Shown here: in pieces, positions 51,448 to 59,992 of the stretch | Layout of the letters: the number at the start of each line of letters is the position of its first letter | How positions within the stretch are numbered: position 1 is the stretch's first letter | Source: Secundilactobacillus kimchicus JCM 15530 | GTDB taxonomy: Bacteria > Bacillota > Bacilli > Lactobacillales > Lactobacillaceae | Assembly (NCBI RefSeq): GCF_001433995.1 | Contig: NZ_AZCX01000006.1 | Location: 1 to 64,000, forward strand | Direction of reading: 5' to 3' | Length of the DNA: 64,000 nucleotides | The notes under the pieces: generated by a model | Told to the model about the DNA's origin: nothing | Seen by the model: only the letters and a program-made list of their open reading frames with translations | Database searches by the model: none | Program-made: the position numbers and the translations under genes

Positions 51448-52467
51448 ATGAATAAATTAGAAGTACTTAAGGCGTTTCAAAATCAGGATGAATCACAAAT
51501 CCCATTTTCAGTTTGGCACCATTTCACACCAAATGAACATGTGGAGGCGACTGCAACTAATGGGATGTACAGTGCAGATTTAAATAAAGAATCAGAATTT
51601 GTAGATGCGGTACATCCAGACTTTATCAAGTTGATGAATGACGGTTACTTCACATATCAACTCAATAATGTGGACAACCCAAGAGATTTAAGATCTTTGG
51701 CTAAAATTACGCCAATTGCGGAAGATGATGTATGGCTGAAGGAGCAATCTAGTTTAATCTCAGCGCAGATTAAAAGTATAAACAGTCGTACGGTCATATT
51801 GAGCAATGTTTTCTCAGCGGTGACGTTATTCAAGTGGAAATTGGTGGCGGATACCCCTGAAACTGACTTATCTCAAGGCGATGTCATTTTTGCGGACCTT
51901 TACATTGAAGATCCGGAAACCGTTAAAAAAGCTTTACGCGTGATTAATAGTGATATTAAGAAGCAAATTGCCGCGCAACACAGTTCAGGAATTGACGGCG
52001 TACTGTTCAGTACTCAGGAAATTCAGGATGACAGAATTGGTCAAGAATTCTTTGAGACCGTTCAAAAGAAGCTTGATGGTGAGTTAATTGCTGAGATCAA
52101 TGCGCAAGATGAAATTGGAATTCTCCATGTTTGTGGATTTGGTGAAGCAACCAATCATCTTCCTTGGTTTGTTGACTATGACCTACCAGTAGTTAACTGG
52201 GCAACGCAAATTGATGGTTACACTTTGGGTGAGGGCAAGAGATTATTTAAGAATAAGGCTGTTTTTGGCGGATTGGGGATTACTAAGAATGATATCTTGT
52301 ACAAGGGGACAAAAAAGGAAATTCAATCTGAAGTTCGCCGTCTTATTAATGAAGCGGGTACTAAAGGCGTTATTATTGGTGCTGATTGCACGGTTCAACG
52401 TGATACGCCAGTTGATCACATTCGATGGGCAACAGAGGCAGCACATGACTATAGCAATATAAATTGA
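51448..52467 (+). CDS. UroD/MtaA-type methyltransferase family protein
   Basis: It is 339 aa, with a TIM-barrel of the uroporphyrinogen decarboxylase / methylcobamide methyltransferase superfamily. ILHVCGFGEATNHL and the later IIGADCTVQ provide the His-X-Cys...Cys zinc pattern seen in thiol-activating methyltransferases (MtaA, MetE C-domain), not the heme enzyme. In the same operon as a T-box controlled transporter it may methylate homocysteine or demethylate an imported sulfur compound. That is inference. The ribosome site is AGGAGG. Confidence 0.75.
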   Translation: MNKLEVLKAFQNQDESQIPFSVWHHFTPNEHVEATATNGMYSADLNKESEFVDAVHPDFIKLMNDGYFTYQLNNVDNPRDLRSLAKITPIAEDDVWLKEQSSLISAQIKSINSRTVILSNVFSAVTLFKWKLVADTPETDLSQGDVIFADLYIEDPETVKKALRVINSDIKKQIAAQHSSGIDGVLFSTQEIQDDRIGQEFFETVQKKLDGELIAEINAQDEIGILHVCGFGEATNHLPWFVDYDLPVVNWATQIDGYTLGEGKRLFKNKAVFGGLGITKNDILYKGTKKEIQSEVRRLINEAGTKGVIIGADCTVQRDTPVDHIRWATEAAHDYSNIN

Positions 52468-52616
52468 CAAAGAGTGACGTTGAGTTTACACGACGACTAC
52501 TGCCTTGTGGTTTTGAAAGTTGAGATAATTTAAAAAGATTGGTCAGATAGTTGCTGTAGTTAGCTCATAATCAGTAATCAGGCGGTGAAATTCCACCAAG
52601 TTCACCCCCCCTTTTT

Positions 52617-52646
52617 GGTTGGTGTTACAATGTAACCAACTATAAA
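52617..52646 (+). promoter_or_regulatory. Promoter with palindromic operator upstream of the isochorismatase gene
   Basis: TTGGTG (52619-52624) and TATAAA (52641-52646) are 16 bases apart. The spacer holds the palindrome GGTGTTACA-A-TGTAACC with extra GTTGG/CCAAC arms, typical of a dimeric repressor site. Confidence 0.55.
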
Positions 52647-52663
52647 TTTTGGAGGTCCTTTCA

Positions 52664-53167
52664 ATGCAATATAACCGCGCCTTAATGGTCATTGATATGC
52701 AAAACGCAGTAACACCACTCTACCAGGCCGAATCGGTATTAGCATTGATTAATCAACGAATTGCCGCTTATCGAGAGAACAATCAGCCCGTTGTCTTCGT
52801 CCAACACGAGGAGGCTGGTATGGTGTACCAGAGTGAGGGGTGGCAACTCGTTTCGGGGTTAGACGCCTTACCGAGCGATTTTTACGTCCGCAAAACGTAT
52901 CCGGATGCATTCTTAAAGACCAACTTAGCAGCCCTATTAGATCAGTTGGGGGTTACCGAACTAGAAATCTGTGGGGCTGAAATTCCGTTCTGCGTGGATA
53001 CGACCATCCGGGTAGCTTTTCATGAAGGCTACGACCTTTTCATCACGCGTGGTGCCGTTTCAATGACCCCAATGGGAAAGATTGCGGTTCCAGACCTCAT
53101 TAACCATTACCAAACGGTCTGGGACGGTCGGTTTGTCACTTTCTTAGAAGCCAAATCAACTGAATAA
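52664..53167 (+). CDS. Isochorismatase-family cysteine hydrolase
   Basis: It is 167 aa. The catalytic triad is visible: Asp in ALMVIDMQNAV (residue about 10), Lys in FYVRKTYPDAF and Cys in GAEIPFCVDTTIRVAF. Such enzymes hydrolyse amides such as nicotinamide or ureido compounds; the substrate is unknown here. The ATG at 52664 follows GGAGGTC; the TTG at 52649 lies within that ribosome site region. Confidence 0.92.
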   Translation: MQYNRALMVIDMQNAVTPLYQAESVLALINQRIAAYRENNQPVVFVQHEEAGMVYQSEGWQLVSGLDALPSDFYVRKTYPDAFLKTNLAALLDQLGVTELEICGAEIPFCVDTTIRVAFHEGYDLFITRGAVSMTPMGKIAVPDLINHYQTVWDGRFVTFLEAKSTE

Positions 53168-53177
53168 GGGCCTGACA

Positions 53178-53216
53178 ATTCGCTTAACCGTGTGCTATAG
53201 TTAAGCGGATTTTGTT
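53178..53216 (+). terminator. Terminator of the isochorismatase gene
   Basis: AATTCGCTTAAC pairs with GTTAAGCGGATT around CGTGTGCTATA, followed by TTGTTTTTT. Confidence 0.8.
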
Positions 53217-53256
53217 TTTTCGCAGACAACTAATTTGGATGACACGAGGCATAGTT

Positions 53257-54660
53257 ATGAAGGATATCAAGAACACGCCGAAGCTATCGCGTTCCATGAC
53301 GGCTGGGCAAATGGAAATGATTTCGTTGGGCGGGGCCATCGGGGTCGGATTATTTATGGGATCAACGTCAACGATTAAGTGGACGGGACCCTCAGTTATT
53401 TTGGCTTACACGTTCGTGGGCCTGATTTTGTACATTGTCATGCGAGCATTAGGTGAAATGATTTACGTCAATCCCGGTACGGGGTCTTTTGCGGATTACG
53501 CAACCGAGTATGTGCACCCCTTGGCTGGGTACCTGGCGAAGTGGGCCAACGTTTTTGAGTACATCGTGGTCGGAATGTCGGAAGTCGTGGCCGCAACCGA
53601 GTACCTGAAATATTGGTGGCCGCACATTAACGCCTTTACGGTGGGCCTCATTATTATTGCGTTTCTCGTAGCGGCTAACCTAGCGAGTGCAAAAGCGTAT
53701 GGCTCATTGGAATTTTGGTTTGCGATGATTAAGGTGGTCACCATTGTCATGATGATCATTTTAGGCTTTTTGGTCATTTTCTTTGGTCTTGGAAACGGTG
53801 GTCACCCCACCGGATTCAGTAACCTGTGGGCGCACGGCGGTTTCTTTACTGGTGGTGTGACGGGTTTCTTCTTTTCCATGTCAATTATCGTGGGCTCTTA
53901 CCAGGGAATCGAACTGCTGGGGATCTCGGCCGGAGAAGTGGCCAACCCGCAACAGGCCATTATCAAGTCTGTGAAATCCGTGCTCTTTCGTATTTTGATT
54001 TTTTATGTAGGCGCCATTTTTGTGATTGTGACCATTTATCCGTGGAATCAGTTGAGTGCCATTGGGTCACCGTTCGTGTCCACATTTGCTAAAGTGGGCA
54101 TTACAGCGGCCGCTTCAATTATCAACTTTGTAGTCTTGACAGCCGCACTTTCAGGGGCCAATTCGGGAATTTATTCTTCCAGTCGGATGTTGTTTAAACT
54201 ATCGCATGAAGGTGATGCGCCGAAGGTGTTTGGCCGAATTTCTAAGCGGATTGTTCCCGATGCTGCAATTATGGGGATTTCCGGCGGCATTTTGCTCGGC
54301 TTTATCTTGGATATGCTATTTTCTATCTATAATAAATCTACTGCTAACCTTTTCGTTGTCGTATTTAGTTCTTCCGTTTTACCCGGTATGGTACCGTGGT
54401 TTGTTATCTTATTGGCCGAGCTTCGGTTCCGCCAGAACAATCCGCAGGTGATGACGGCCCATCCCTTCAAACTGCCGCTCTACCCGGTTTCCAACTATTT
54501 TGCGATTGCGATGTTGCTCGTCATTGTGGCGTTCATGTTCATCAATCCAGATACCCGGGTCTCTGTCACAGCTGGGGCGCTGGTGTTGGTGTTGGCGACA
54601 CTATTTTACATGGTGAGACACCGGCGAAAAAAGGGTAAACATAGTCAAAAAACGGACTGA
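53257..54660 (+). CDS. APC-family amino acid permease
   Basis: It is 467 aa with twelve membrane segments. The amino acid permease signature is seen in MISLGGAIGVGLFMGSTSTI (TM1), RALGEMIYVNPGTGSFADY and SYQGIELLGISAGEVANPQQAI. It belongs to the AAT subgroup (proline, GABA, asparagine and similar carriers); the substrate is not predictable. The ATG at 53257 is used because residues before it lie in the preceding terminator. The stop lies in the next terminator. Confidence 0.92.
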   Translation: MKDIKNTPKLSRSMTAGQMEMISLGGAIGVGLFMGSTSTIKWTGPSVILAYTFVGLILYIVMRALGEMIYVNPGTGSFADYATEYVHPLAGYLAKWANVFEYIVVGMSEVVAATEYLKYWWPHINAFTVGLIIIAFLVAANLASAKAYGSLEFWFAMIKVVTIVMMIILGFLVIFFGLGNGGHPTGFSNLWAHGGFFTGGVTGFFFSMSIIVGSYQGIELLGISAGEVANPQQAIIKSVKSVLFRILIFYVGAIFVIVTIYPWNQLSAIGSPFVSTFAKVGITAAASIINFVVLTAALSGANSGIYSSSRMLFKLSHEGDAPKVFGRISKRIVPDAAIMGISGGILLGFILDMLFSIYNKSTANLFVVVFSSSVLPGMVPWFVILLAELRFRQNNPQVMTAHPFKLPLYPVSNYFAIAMLLVIVAFMFINPDTRVSVTAGALVLVLATLFYMVRHRRKKGKHSQKTD

Positions 54661-54678
54661 TTTTTCAGTCCGTTTTTT
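54647..54678. terminator. Bidirectional terminator overlapping the permease stop
   Basis: AAAAAACGGACTGA (54647-54660) pairs with TCAGTCCGTTTTTT (54665-54678) around four T. Confidence 0.93.
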
Positions 54679-55133
54679 CCGTTTCAGTGGTCGCGACGTA
54701 TTGGGCTCGCCACTTAGGGTCCACGATGTGGGTGCCAGGGATCCAGAAAACAGCTTCGGTTCCAGCGTCTTTGGCGTGCTCATAGTACCATTTTTTCCAG
54801 CGTAGGAAGGCCAGGTTAGCCTGCAAGACGGCGATTTTCTGTTCTAAGAGGGTCTCTTGCTCAACCATAAAGTCAAACCGATTGGGTAGGGTGGCATCGC
54901 CCATCATGCACCAGTCCATGGTCCATGAACTTTCGGATGGCCTTAAGCGGAATGGCTGAGCGTTTCAAGCAGTCGATGACCTCCAAGTAACCGAGGTCGT
55001 CATCGGTGAAAACGCGTTGTCCTGCACCGTTGCGCTTAACGAAGGGTAGCAGTCCTGAATCATCGTAGTACCGAAGTGTGGCGACGGTGACGTTGTATTT
55101 TGCTGCAATTTCGCTGATTGAATAAGTTTTCAT
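54665..55133 (-). pseudogene. MerR-family regulator split by a 7-bp tandem duplication
   Basis: The 5' frame (55133 down to 54873) gives the MerR HTH SISEIAAKYNVTVATLRYYDDSGLLPF, then LKAIRKFMD, then runs off into HGLVHDGRCHPTQSV. The other frame (54919 down to 54665) begins MDWCMMGDATLP and continues with the coiled-coil and C-terminal part of the same protein. The break coincides with AGTCCAT-GGTCCAT at 54913-54926. Removing one 7-base copy restores KFMDWCMMGD in a single frame of about 153 aa. It is divergent from a short-chain dehydrogenase that it probably controlled. Confidence 0.85.
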
Positions 55134-55207
55134 TTTTTCTCCTTGCCCTCAAGTATACTTGAGCTTGTATGATGATGACAGTTTAACAAAGAAGGCAGGA
55201 ATTTAAA

Positions 55208-55939
55208 ATGAAAAATCATTTAATTGTGATCACTGGTGCGAGTTCTGGGTTTGGCGCCGAAATGGCGAAGACTTTTAATGCAGCTGGAAATCCCTTGTTG
55301 CTACTTGGACGACGACCTGAAAAGATTGAAGCCCTCCCCCTGAACTTTGAGAACGTCATGGTTCGGTCGGTTGACGTGACGGATAAAGCTGCTTTTCAAG
55401 CTGCCATTGATGATGCCCAAGCGGCGTACGGTCCCGTTGACTTACTGGTCAATAACGCTGGGGTCATGCTGTTGGGTAACGTCTTGAAGCAGGATCCGGC
55501 AGAGTGGCAAACGATGCTGGATACCAACGTGATGGGCGTCTTGAATGGGATGCAAATTGTGTTGCCTCAAATGACGGAACGACAGGGCGGAACAGTCATT
55601 AATATTTCATCGTTGGCGGGTAAGAAGACCTTCGTGAACCACGCTGCATACGTGGCCAGCAAGTTTGGCGTTCACGGGCTAAGTGAGACGGTCCGGGAAG
55701 AAGTTTCTCGTCATAACGTCCGGGTAGCGATGGTGGCGCCTGGTGCGGCTGAAACGGAACTGTTGACGCATGTCACAGATGATGGTGCGTTAAAGGACTA
55801 TGGGGCATGGAAGCAGACCATGGGCGGTTTGACGCTTGACCCCAAGCACGTCGCCGAAGCAGTCGCGTTTATTTATAACATGCCACAAGAGGTGAACGTC
55901 CGCGAAATCGACATTGCCGCAACGCGGCAGGATAGCTAA
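55208..55939 (+). CDS. Short-chain dehydrogenase/reductase
   Basis: It is 243 aa, a classical SDR. The cofactor loop GASSGFGAEMA is at residues 10-20, NNAG near 84, catalytic Ser in INISSLAGKK, and YVASK supplies Tyr and Lys. Residue RRPEK after the second strand suggests NADP preference. Its substrate is unknown. The gene is divergent from the frameshifted MerR regulator. Confidence 0.93.
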   Translation: MKNHLIVITGASSGFGAEMAKTFNAAGNPLLLLGRRPEKIEALPLNFENVMVRSVDVTDKAAFQAAIDDAQAAYGPVDLLVNNAGVMLLGNVLKQDPAEWQTMLDTNVMGVLNGMQIVLPQMTERQGGTVINISSLAGKKTFVNHAAYVASKFGVHGLSETVREEVSRHNVRVAMVAPGAAETELLTHVTDDGALKDYGAWKQTMGGLTLDPKHVAEAVAFIYNMPQEVNVREIDIAATRQDS

Positions 55940-55945
55940 TGAGAC

Positions 55946-55991
55946 AAAAAGCCTTATGATGATTGGTCACCCAGTCATCATAAGGCTTTTT
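55946..55991. terminator. Bidirectional terminator
   Basis: AAAAAGCCTTATGATGA pairs with TCATCATAAGGCTTTTT, between the SDR gene and the leftward arsC pair. Confidence 0.93.
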
Positions 55992-56007
55992 TGGATTATT
56001 GAGTGGG

Positions 56008-56184
56008 CTAGTGTGACCGAAATGCAGATAAAGTGGCCAAAAATAGAAAAGAAAAAATGGCAAACCCTAGAACCCCTAACACGATAAAAACAATGCTATC
56101 GGTAAGGTGGATAACGGCGACAAACCCAATGCACAGGAAGAGTGAGACTAGCATGATGACCGCATTCAGGATACCTTTGAGCAA
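56008..56184 (-). CDS. Small two-segment membrane protein coupled to arsC
   Basis: It is 58 aa from a TTG at 56184, immediately after the TAG of the arsC gene. GGAGGTGAG inside the end of arsC is a strong ribosome site at the proper distance. Hydrophobic stretches LNAVIMLVSLFLCIGFVAVI and IVFIVLGVLGFAIFSFLFLA form two membrane helices separated by HLTDS. It could be translationally coupled with ArsC. I do not recognise the family. Confidence 0.6.
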   Translation of the reverse strand: MLKGILNAVIMLVSLFLCIGFVAVIHLTDSIVFIVLGVLGFAIFSFLFLATLSAFRSH

Positions 56185-56598
56185 CTAGCTCACCTCCGAT
56201 TCAGCGAGTTCAGTGACCCGGGCCTTGATGGCGTCGCGAACCGTGCGAAAAGCATCGAGAACTTCAGCTTCACTACCGGTGGCTTGCGCCGGGTCGAGCA
56301 GTGGCCAGTGTTGTTTTTGAACCCGAGCTGGTGTGACCGGGCAATGGTCGCGAGCGTCGCCACAGAGCGTCACAATAAGGTCGCTACTTTGGAGTGCCTT
56401 AGGATCTAGGACGGTCGACGTTTGGTCAGAAATATCGAAGCCAATCTCAGCCATAACGCGAACCGCTATTGGGTTAAGGCCATCAGCTCGGATGCCCGCA
56501 CTATGAATTTGCCAGTCGGCGGGTAATAGTCGCTTGGCGAAGCCCTCAGCCATTTGACTGCGGCAGGAATTACCGGTACATAAAAAATCAAGTTTCAT
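56185..56598 (-). CDS. arsC: Arsenate reductase (thioredoxin-coupled, low-molecular-weight phosphatase fold)
   Basis: It is 137 aa. The P-loop [13 protein letters not shown] (CX5R) starts at residue 7, and the redox relay cysteines are in [11 protein letters not shown], so the three cysteines needed for arsenate reduction are present. It reduces As(V) to As(III) using thioredoxin. No arsenite pump or ArsR lies adjacent. It is transcribed leftward with the small membrane protein gene. Confidence 0.92.
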   Translation of the reverse strand: MKLDFLCTGNSCRSQMAEGFAKRLLPADWQIHSAGIRADGLNPIAVRVMAEIGFDISDQTSTVLDPKALQSSDLIVTLCGDARDHCPVTPARVQKQHWPLLDPAQATGSEAEVLDAFRTVRDAIKARVTELAESEVS

Positions 56599-56733
56599 GG
56601 GTGGTTGCGCCCCTTTCCTTGTTTAAATCAAGTTTATATTTTTCTTATAGTATATAAAGAATGAATAAGAGCCGCGCCGAGCACCCGACCTTATGCTACG
56701 TTTAATACAGTTAAAACTCTGGGGGGAATTCAA

Positions 56734-57552
56734 ATGAAGCATCGGATAATTTGGGGCAGTATCGCCGTTCTCGGCATTATTGGCATTTTGGCAGGGGGTC
56801 GCGCTTTGTACGACGTCACAAGTCGACCTAACGCAGTGAGCGAGTTAATGACTCGTGTCGTGCCTAATCACGTCTATCAGACGTATCGCTACCCGTACCA
56901 ACTTAAGATTACGGACCCTGAGGCCACTGTGTATTCGGCACCGGCCGGGACGTGGGGCGCTCGGGCACTTGGGACGGTCAAGACCTTAAACTTGGCGACC
57001 GCTATAGTGGGCCAAACGCGAAAGGATCTTAATGGTAATCGGACCCTCGGGTACGTTCAATTTTCCCAACATGGGCGATCATACTGGATTAGTGTTCAAA
57101 AGACTCGTTACCGTGACTTGGCAGCTTTAAAGGGGACTAATCCGCAGGTGGAAGCGGCTGTTGCGGCCGGCTTATCGCTGATTGGCAAGGCTAAGTACGT
57201 CTATGGCGGCGGCCGTAATCTAACGGATATCCAACATCGACATTACGATTGTTCGTCGTTTGTCCGTCATTGTTACGCGCAAGCTGGCGTCGATATTGGA
57301 CCACTGAGCGGGACCACGACTTACACTTTACTCAATCAGGGAACGGCGGTGCCTTTCAAAGCGATGCGACGCGGTGACCTACTATTTTTCAGTATTAAGC
57401 ACGCGAATGATCACGTGGGGATGTACCTTGGCAACAACCTGTTTATCGAGGCGGTTCCAAGTACCGATACGCACGGTGTTGGCATTTCGACACTTAATCA
57501 GCCAGATTGGCGCCGGTATGTGAATGGGACTGTTCGTCGAATGGTGGCTTAG
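56734..57552 (+). CDS. Membrane-anchored NlpC/P60 peptidase
   Basis: It is 272 aa. An N-terminal hydrophobic segment (residues 5-25) anchors or exports it, followed by an SH3-like domain (about 50-125) and a C-terminal NlpC/P60 domain with catalytic Cys in HYDCSSFVRHCYA and His in NDHVGMYLGNNLF. It likely cleaves wall stem peptides. The ATG at 56734 follows GGGGGG. It is a single gene. Confidence 0.9.
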   Translation: MKHRIIWGSIAVLGIIGILAGGRALYDVTSRPNAVSELMTRVVPNHVYQTYRYPYQLKITDPEATVYSAPAGTWGARALGTVKTLNLATAIVGQTRKDLNGNRTLGYVQFSQHGRSYWISVQKTRYRDLAALKGTNPQVEAAVAAGLSLIGKAKYVYGGGRNLTDIQHRHYDCSSFVRHCYAQAGVDIGPLSGTTTYTLLNQGTAVPFKAMRRGDLLFFSIKHANDHVGMYLGNNLFIEAVPSTDTHGVGISTLNQPDWRRYVNGTVRRMVA

Positions 57553-57758
57553 CTAGGTGACGACTTGAATCGCTGGGTCAGCTTTTATTCGCTCGCCATC
57601 TCCGTTGATCGTAAAAGTGATCAGTCATTACGGGTGCGTTTTCAGGGTCATCTCACCGCCTCCGTTTTGGTCCAGTGTAACCTACCACGGGGGACAGCGC
57701 TAGCCCCATTTGTGTTTCTAAGATGAGATGCTAAAATGAACCCACGGAGGCGATTCAA

Positions 57759-58439
57759 ATGCGAATTAGCGTGTTGCAACACACACCCAATGAGGGGCCG
57801 GGCATGATTCAAAAATGGTCTCAAGCACACGGGTACGACATGACCATTTACCATCCATACTATAGCGGCCAGCTCCCGCAAGCGTCTGACGTGGACTTGC
57901 TGGTCATTCTGGGCGGACCGATGAGTCCTAATGATTCGTTGCCTTGGATTACGGCGGAACGGACCTTGATCGCCACCTTACTTGAACGGCATACGCCAAT
58001 ATTTGGGGCTTGCTTCGGCGCTCAGCAAATTGCGAAAACGTTGGGATATGCCGTCACTAAGGCGCCTGCCAAGGAAGTGGGCTGGGCGCCCGTTTATCGG
58101 CAATCCGACGTAATTTCCGGGTTACCCGAAACGGTGATGGCCCTGCACTGGCACGAAGAAATGTTTGAAGTGCCAGCTGCGGCCACCTTACTTTTTTCAA
58201 GCGAGCACGTTCGACCCCAAGGATTCGTGATGGACCATCGGGTGGTTGGCCTTCAATTCCATATTGAACCGCTAGCGGATAACGTGCGTGAAATGGTCGC
58301 TAACGATGCGGCTTACGTGACTGGGTCGGTGCTAGACCAATCGCCGGCTGATATCTTGCATCGACCGGTGCCCACAGCCAATGAAGCAGTGACGTATCGG
58401 TTGTTAGATTATATTTGTGAAGGGTCAAGGCAACCATGA
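57759..58439 (+). CDS. Class I glutamine amidotransferase-like protein
   Basis: It is 226 aa, of the GMP synthase glutaminase-like stand-alone type. VILGGPMSPND, nucleophile Cys in GACFGAQQIAK, and His-Glu in GLQFHIEP are all present. The reaction partner is unknown. Similar proteins act in detoxification or gamma-glutamyl hydrolysis. The ribosome site is GGAGG; the gene is monocistronic with a strong terminator. Confidence 0.9.
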   Translation: MRISVLQHTPNEGPGMIQKWSQAHGYDMTIYHPYYSGQLPQASDVDLLVILGGPMSPNDSLPWITAERTLIATLLERHTPIFGACFGAQQIAKTLGYAVTKAPAKEVGWAPVYRQSDVISGLPETVMALHWHEEMFEVPAAATLLFSSEHVRPQGFVMDHRVVGLQFHIEPLADNVREMVANDAAYVTGSVLDQSPADILHRPVPTANEAVTYRLLDYICEGSRQP

Positions 58440-58459
58440 ACCAGAAAATAGTTAGTGTT

Positions 58460-58501
58460 AAAAAAGCGGCGGGCTCGAATTATCAGCCCGTCGCTTTTTT
58501 T
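58460..58501. terminator. Bidirectional terminator
   Basis: AAAAAGCGGCGGGCT pairs with AGCCCGTCGCTTTTT with one mismatch, followed by T on one side and preceded by A on the other. Confidence 0.9.
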
Positions 58502-58533
58502 GTTAGTTGCGTTAAAAGCCGTCGTACAAACAG

Positions 58534-58971
58534 CTAATCTGTTGGTTTATTTGCCGCATGGACCAGTAGTTCATCGATAATGCTTTGGAGCGAAATGCTT
58601 GCCATTTTGGCCTCCGCCGCCGTTTGGACTTCCTCATACACGTCGTTGAGAGTCTGTTGAATGTTACCGCCAACCAGGCACTGAGGGTTTGTTTTGTCAT
58701 CAATTGACAATAACTGTGGGGCCGGGTCAATAGCGTGTAAGACATCCCGAAGTGAAATTGTCGCTGCCGGTCGGCTTAATTTTGGTGTGGCCTTTCCCGC
58801 CTGAGTGGTCAGTAACCCCGCCTGGGTGAGTTGCGACATTAGCCGCCGAATTAAGCTGGGGTTAGACTCAACGCTCCGAGCAATTGCAGCGCTTGAGAGG
58901 TCGTCATTGGGGAGGAGTTCGATGTAGGTCAAAATATGCACGGCATCGCTTAATTTGTGAGAACTTTTCAT
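58534..58971 (-). CDS. Rrf2-family transcriptional regulator
   Basis: It is 145 aa. The N-terminal winged HTH runs HILTYIELL to SNPSLIRRLMSQLTQAGLL. The three cysteines that bind Fe-S clusters in IscR are missing; only a Cys in NPQCLVGG is left. It resembles YwnA/YwgB-type members that sense reactive species. It follows the NmrA-type reductase gene by 15 bases, so the pair is an operon and it probably autoregulates. Confidence 0.9.
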   Translation of the reverse strand: MKSSHKLSDAVHILTYIELLPNDDLSSAAIARSVESNPSLIRRLMSQLTQAGLLTTQAGKATPKLSRPAATISLRDVLHAIDPAPQLLSIDDKTNPQCLVGGNIQQTLNDVYEEVQTAAEAKMASISLQSIIDELLVHAANKPTD

Positions 58972-58986
58972 CGTGTCACCTAGTCG

Positions 58987-59847
58987 TTATTTTTTGATGA
59001 GGCGGGTAACGGCATCCTTTAAGCTCAGGAGGGGCCGCCCTAGAACAGTTTGCAGATCATCGGATTTTTCATCCAAGTTTCCGTCCCGAATCAGTTGTTG
59101 GAAGCTGGTGAACAAGAGCGCAGTGTTGGTATCAAATCCTGCTTGTTTAAGACTAGCAGTATAATCGTCGTCACTCACGTTGGCGACAGGGAAGGTCTTA
59201 CCCGTTGCTTCGCTAACCGCTTTAGCAAGGTCAGCATAAGTGGCTGGGGCACCCGCAAATTCGTAGACTGCTTTAGGATCATCCATTGTGAGCACCTTAG
59301 CCGCAGCTTGAGCGTAGTCACTTTCAGGCGTCCAGCCGACGCGACCTTGACCGGCAGAGTAAATCACGGGTTGGCCGTTTGCGCCGGCTTCAATGACGTT
59401 AAAGTCGTTTTCGAGGTACCAGTTGTTGCGCAGAAAACTAAAGGCCAAGCCGCTGTTGCGAAGCGCTTTTTCGGTTGCCTGGTGATCAGCAGCTAATGCG
59501 GCCGTTGAGGTGTCAGCGTGGGGGAAGCTCGTATAGGCGATGAACGCAACGCCAGCGTCCTTAGCCGCATCAATTACGTTTTGATGTTGTTCTGGCCGCG
59601 ACATGGGCGCGCCGGGCTGAGATGAAATCAGCAAGAGTCGGTTGACCCCTTGCAGCGAATCACTCAAGCGAGGGGCGTCTTCGTACTCGCCAGGGCGAAT
59701 CTCGATGCCGTCTGGCAACAGGTCAGCGGCCTTTTCGGTGTCGCGGGCAAGGGCGATAATGTCACTTGCGGGGACGGTTTCGAGCAACGTCTTAATAACG
59801 GTCCGGCCAAACCGACCGGTCGATCCAGTAACAGCGTATTTCATCAT
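58987..59847 (-). CDS. NmrA-type NAD(P)H-binding oxidoreductase (QOR2-like)
   Basis: It is 286 aa with the cofactor loop VTGSTGRFGRTV at residue 6. Further on, YTSFPHADTS and NNWYLENDF are typical of the QorB/NmrA-like quinone reductases or redox sensors. It lacks the SDR YxxxK motif, as is normal for this group. It lies upstream of the Rrf2 regulator in one operon, which suggests a response to quinone or electrophile stress. Confidence 0.9.
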   Translation of the reverse strand: MMKYAVTGSTGRFGRTVIKTLLETVPASDIIALARDTEKAADLLPDGIEIRPGEYEDAPRLSDSLQGVNRLLLISSQPGAPMSRPEQHQNVIDAAKDAGVAFIAYTSFPHADTSTAALAADHQATEKALRNSGLAFSFLRNNWYLENDFNVIEAGANGQPVIYSAGQGRVGWTPESDYAQAAAKVLTMDDPKAVYEFAGAPATYADLAKAVSEATGKTFPVANVSDDDYTASLKQAGFDTNTALLFTSFQQLIRDGNLDEKSDDLQTVLGRPLLSLKDAVTRLIKK

Positions 59848-59992
59848 TAAAAACTCCCATCATTTTTTATTTCAAACACATGTTACTTTAAAAATAACAG
59901 GATTGTCAAGCTAGATTATCATGAGCTTATCATGAGTCAGCTGAGATTCCTTGGTACACTTAAAGAAACGACATAATGATTGGATGGGAAAA

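Noticed and set aside
52581-52600. FMN riboswitch fragment (GGTGAAATTCC)
   Set aside because: Only one short hallmark is present; the other conserved arms are missing and the downstream gene is not flavin related.
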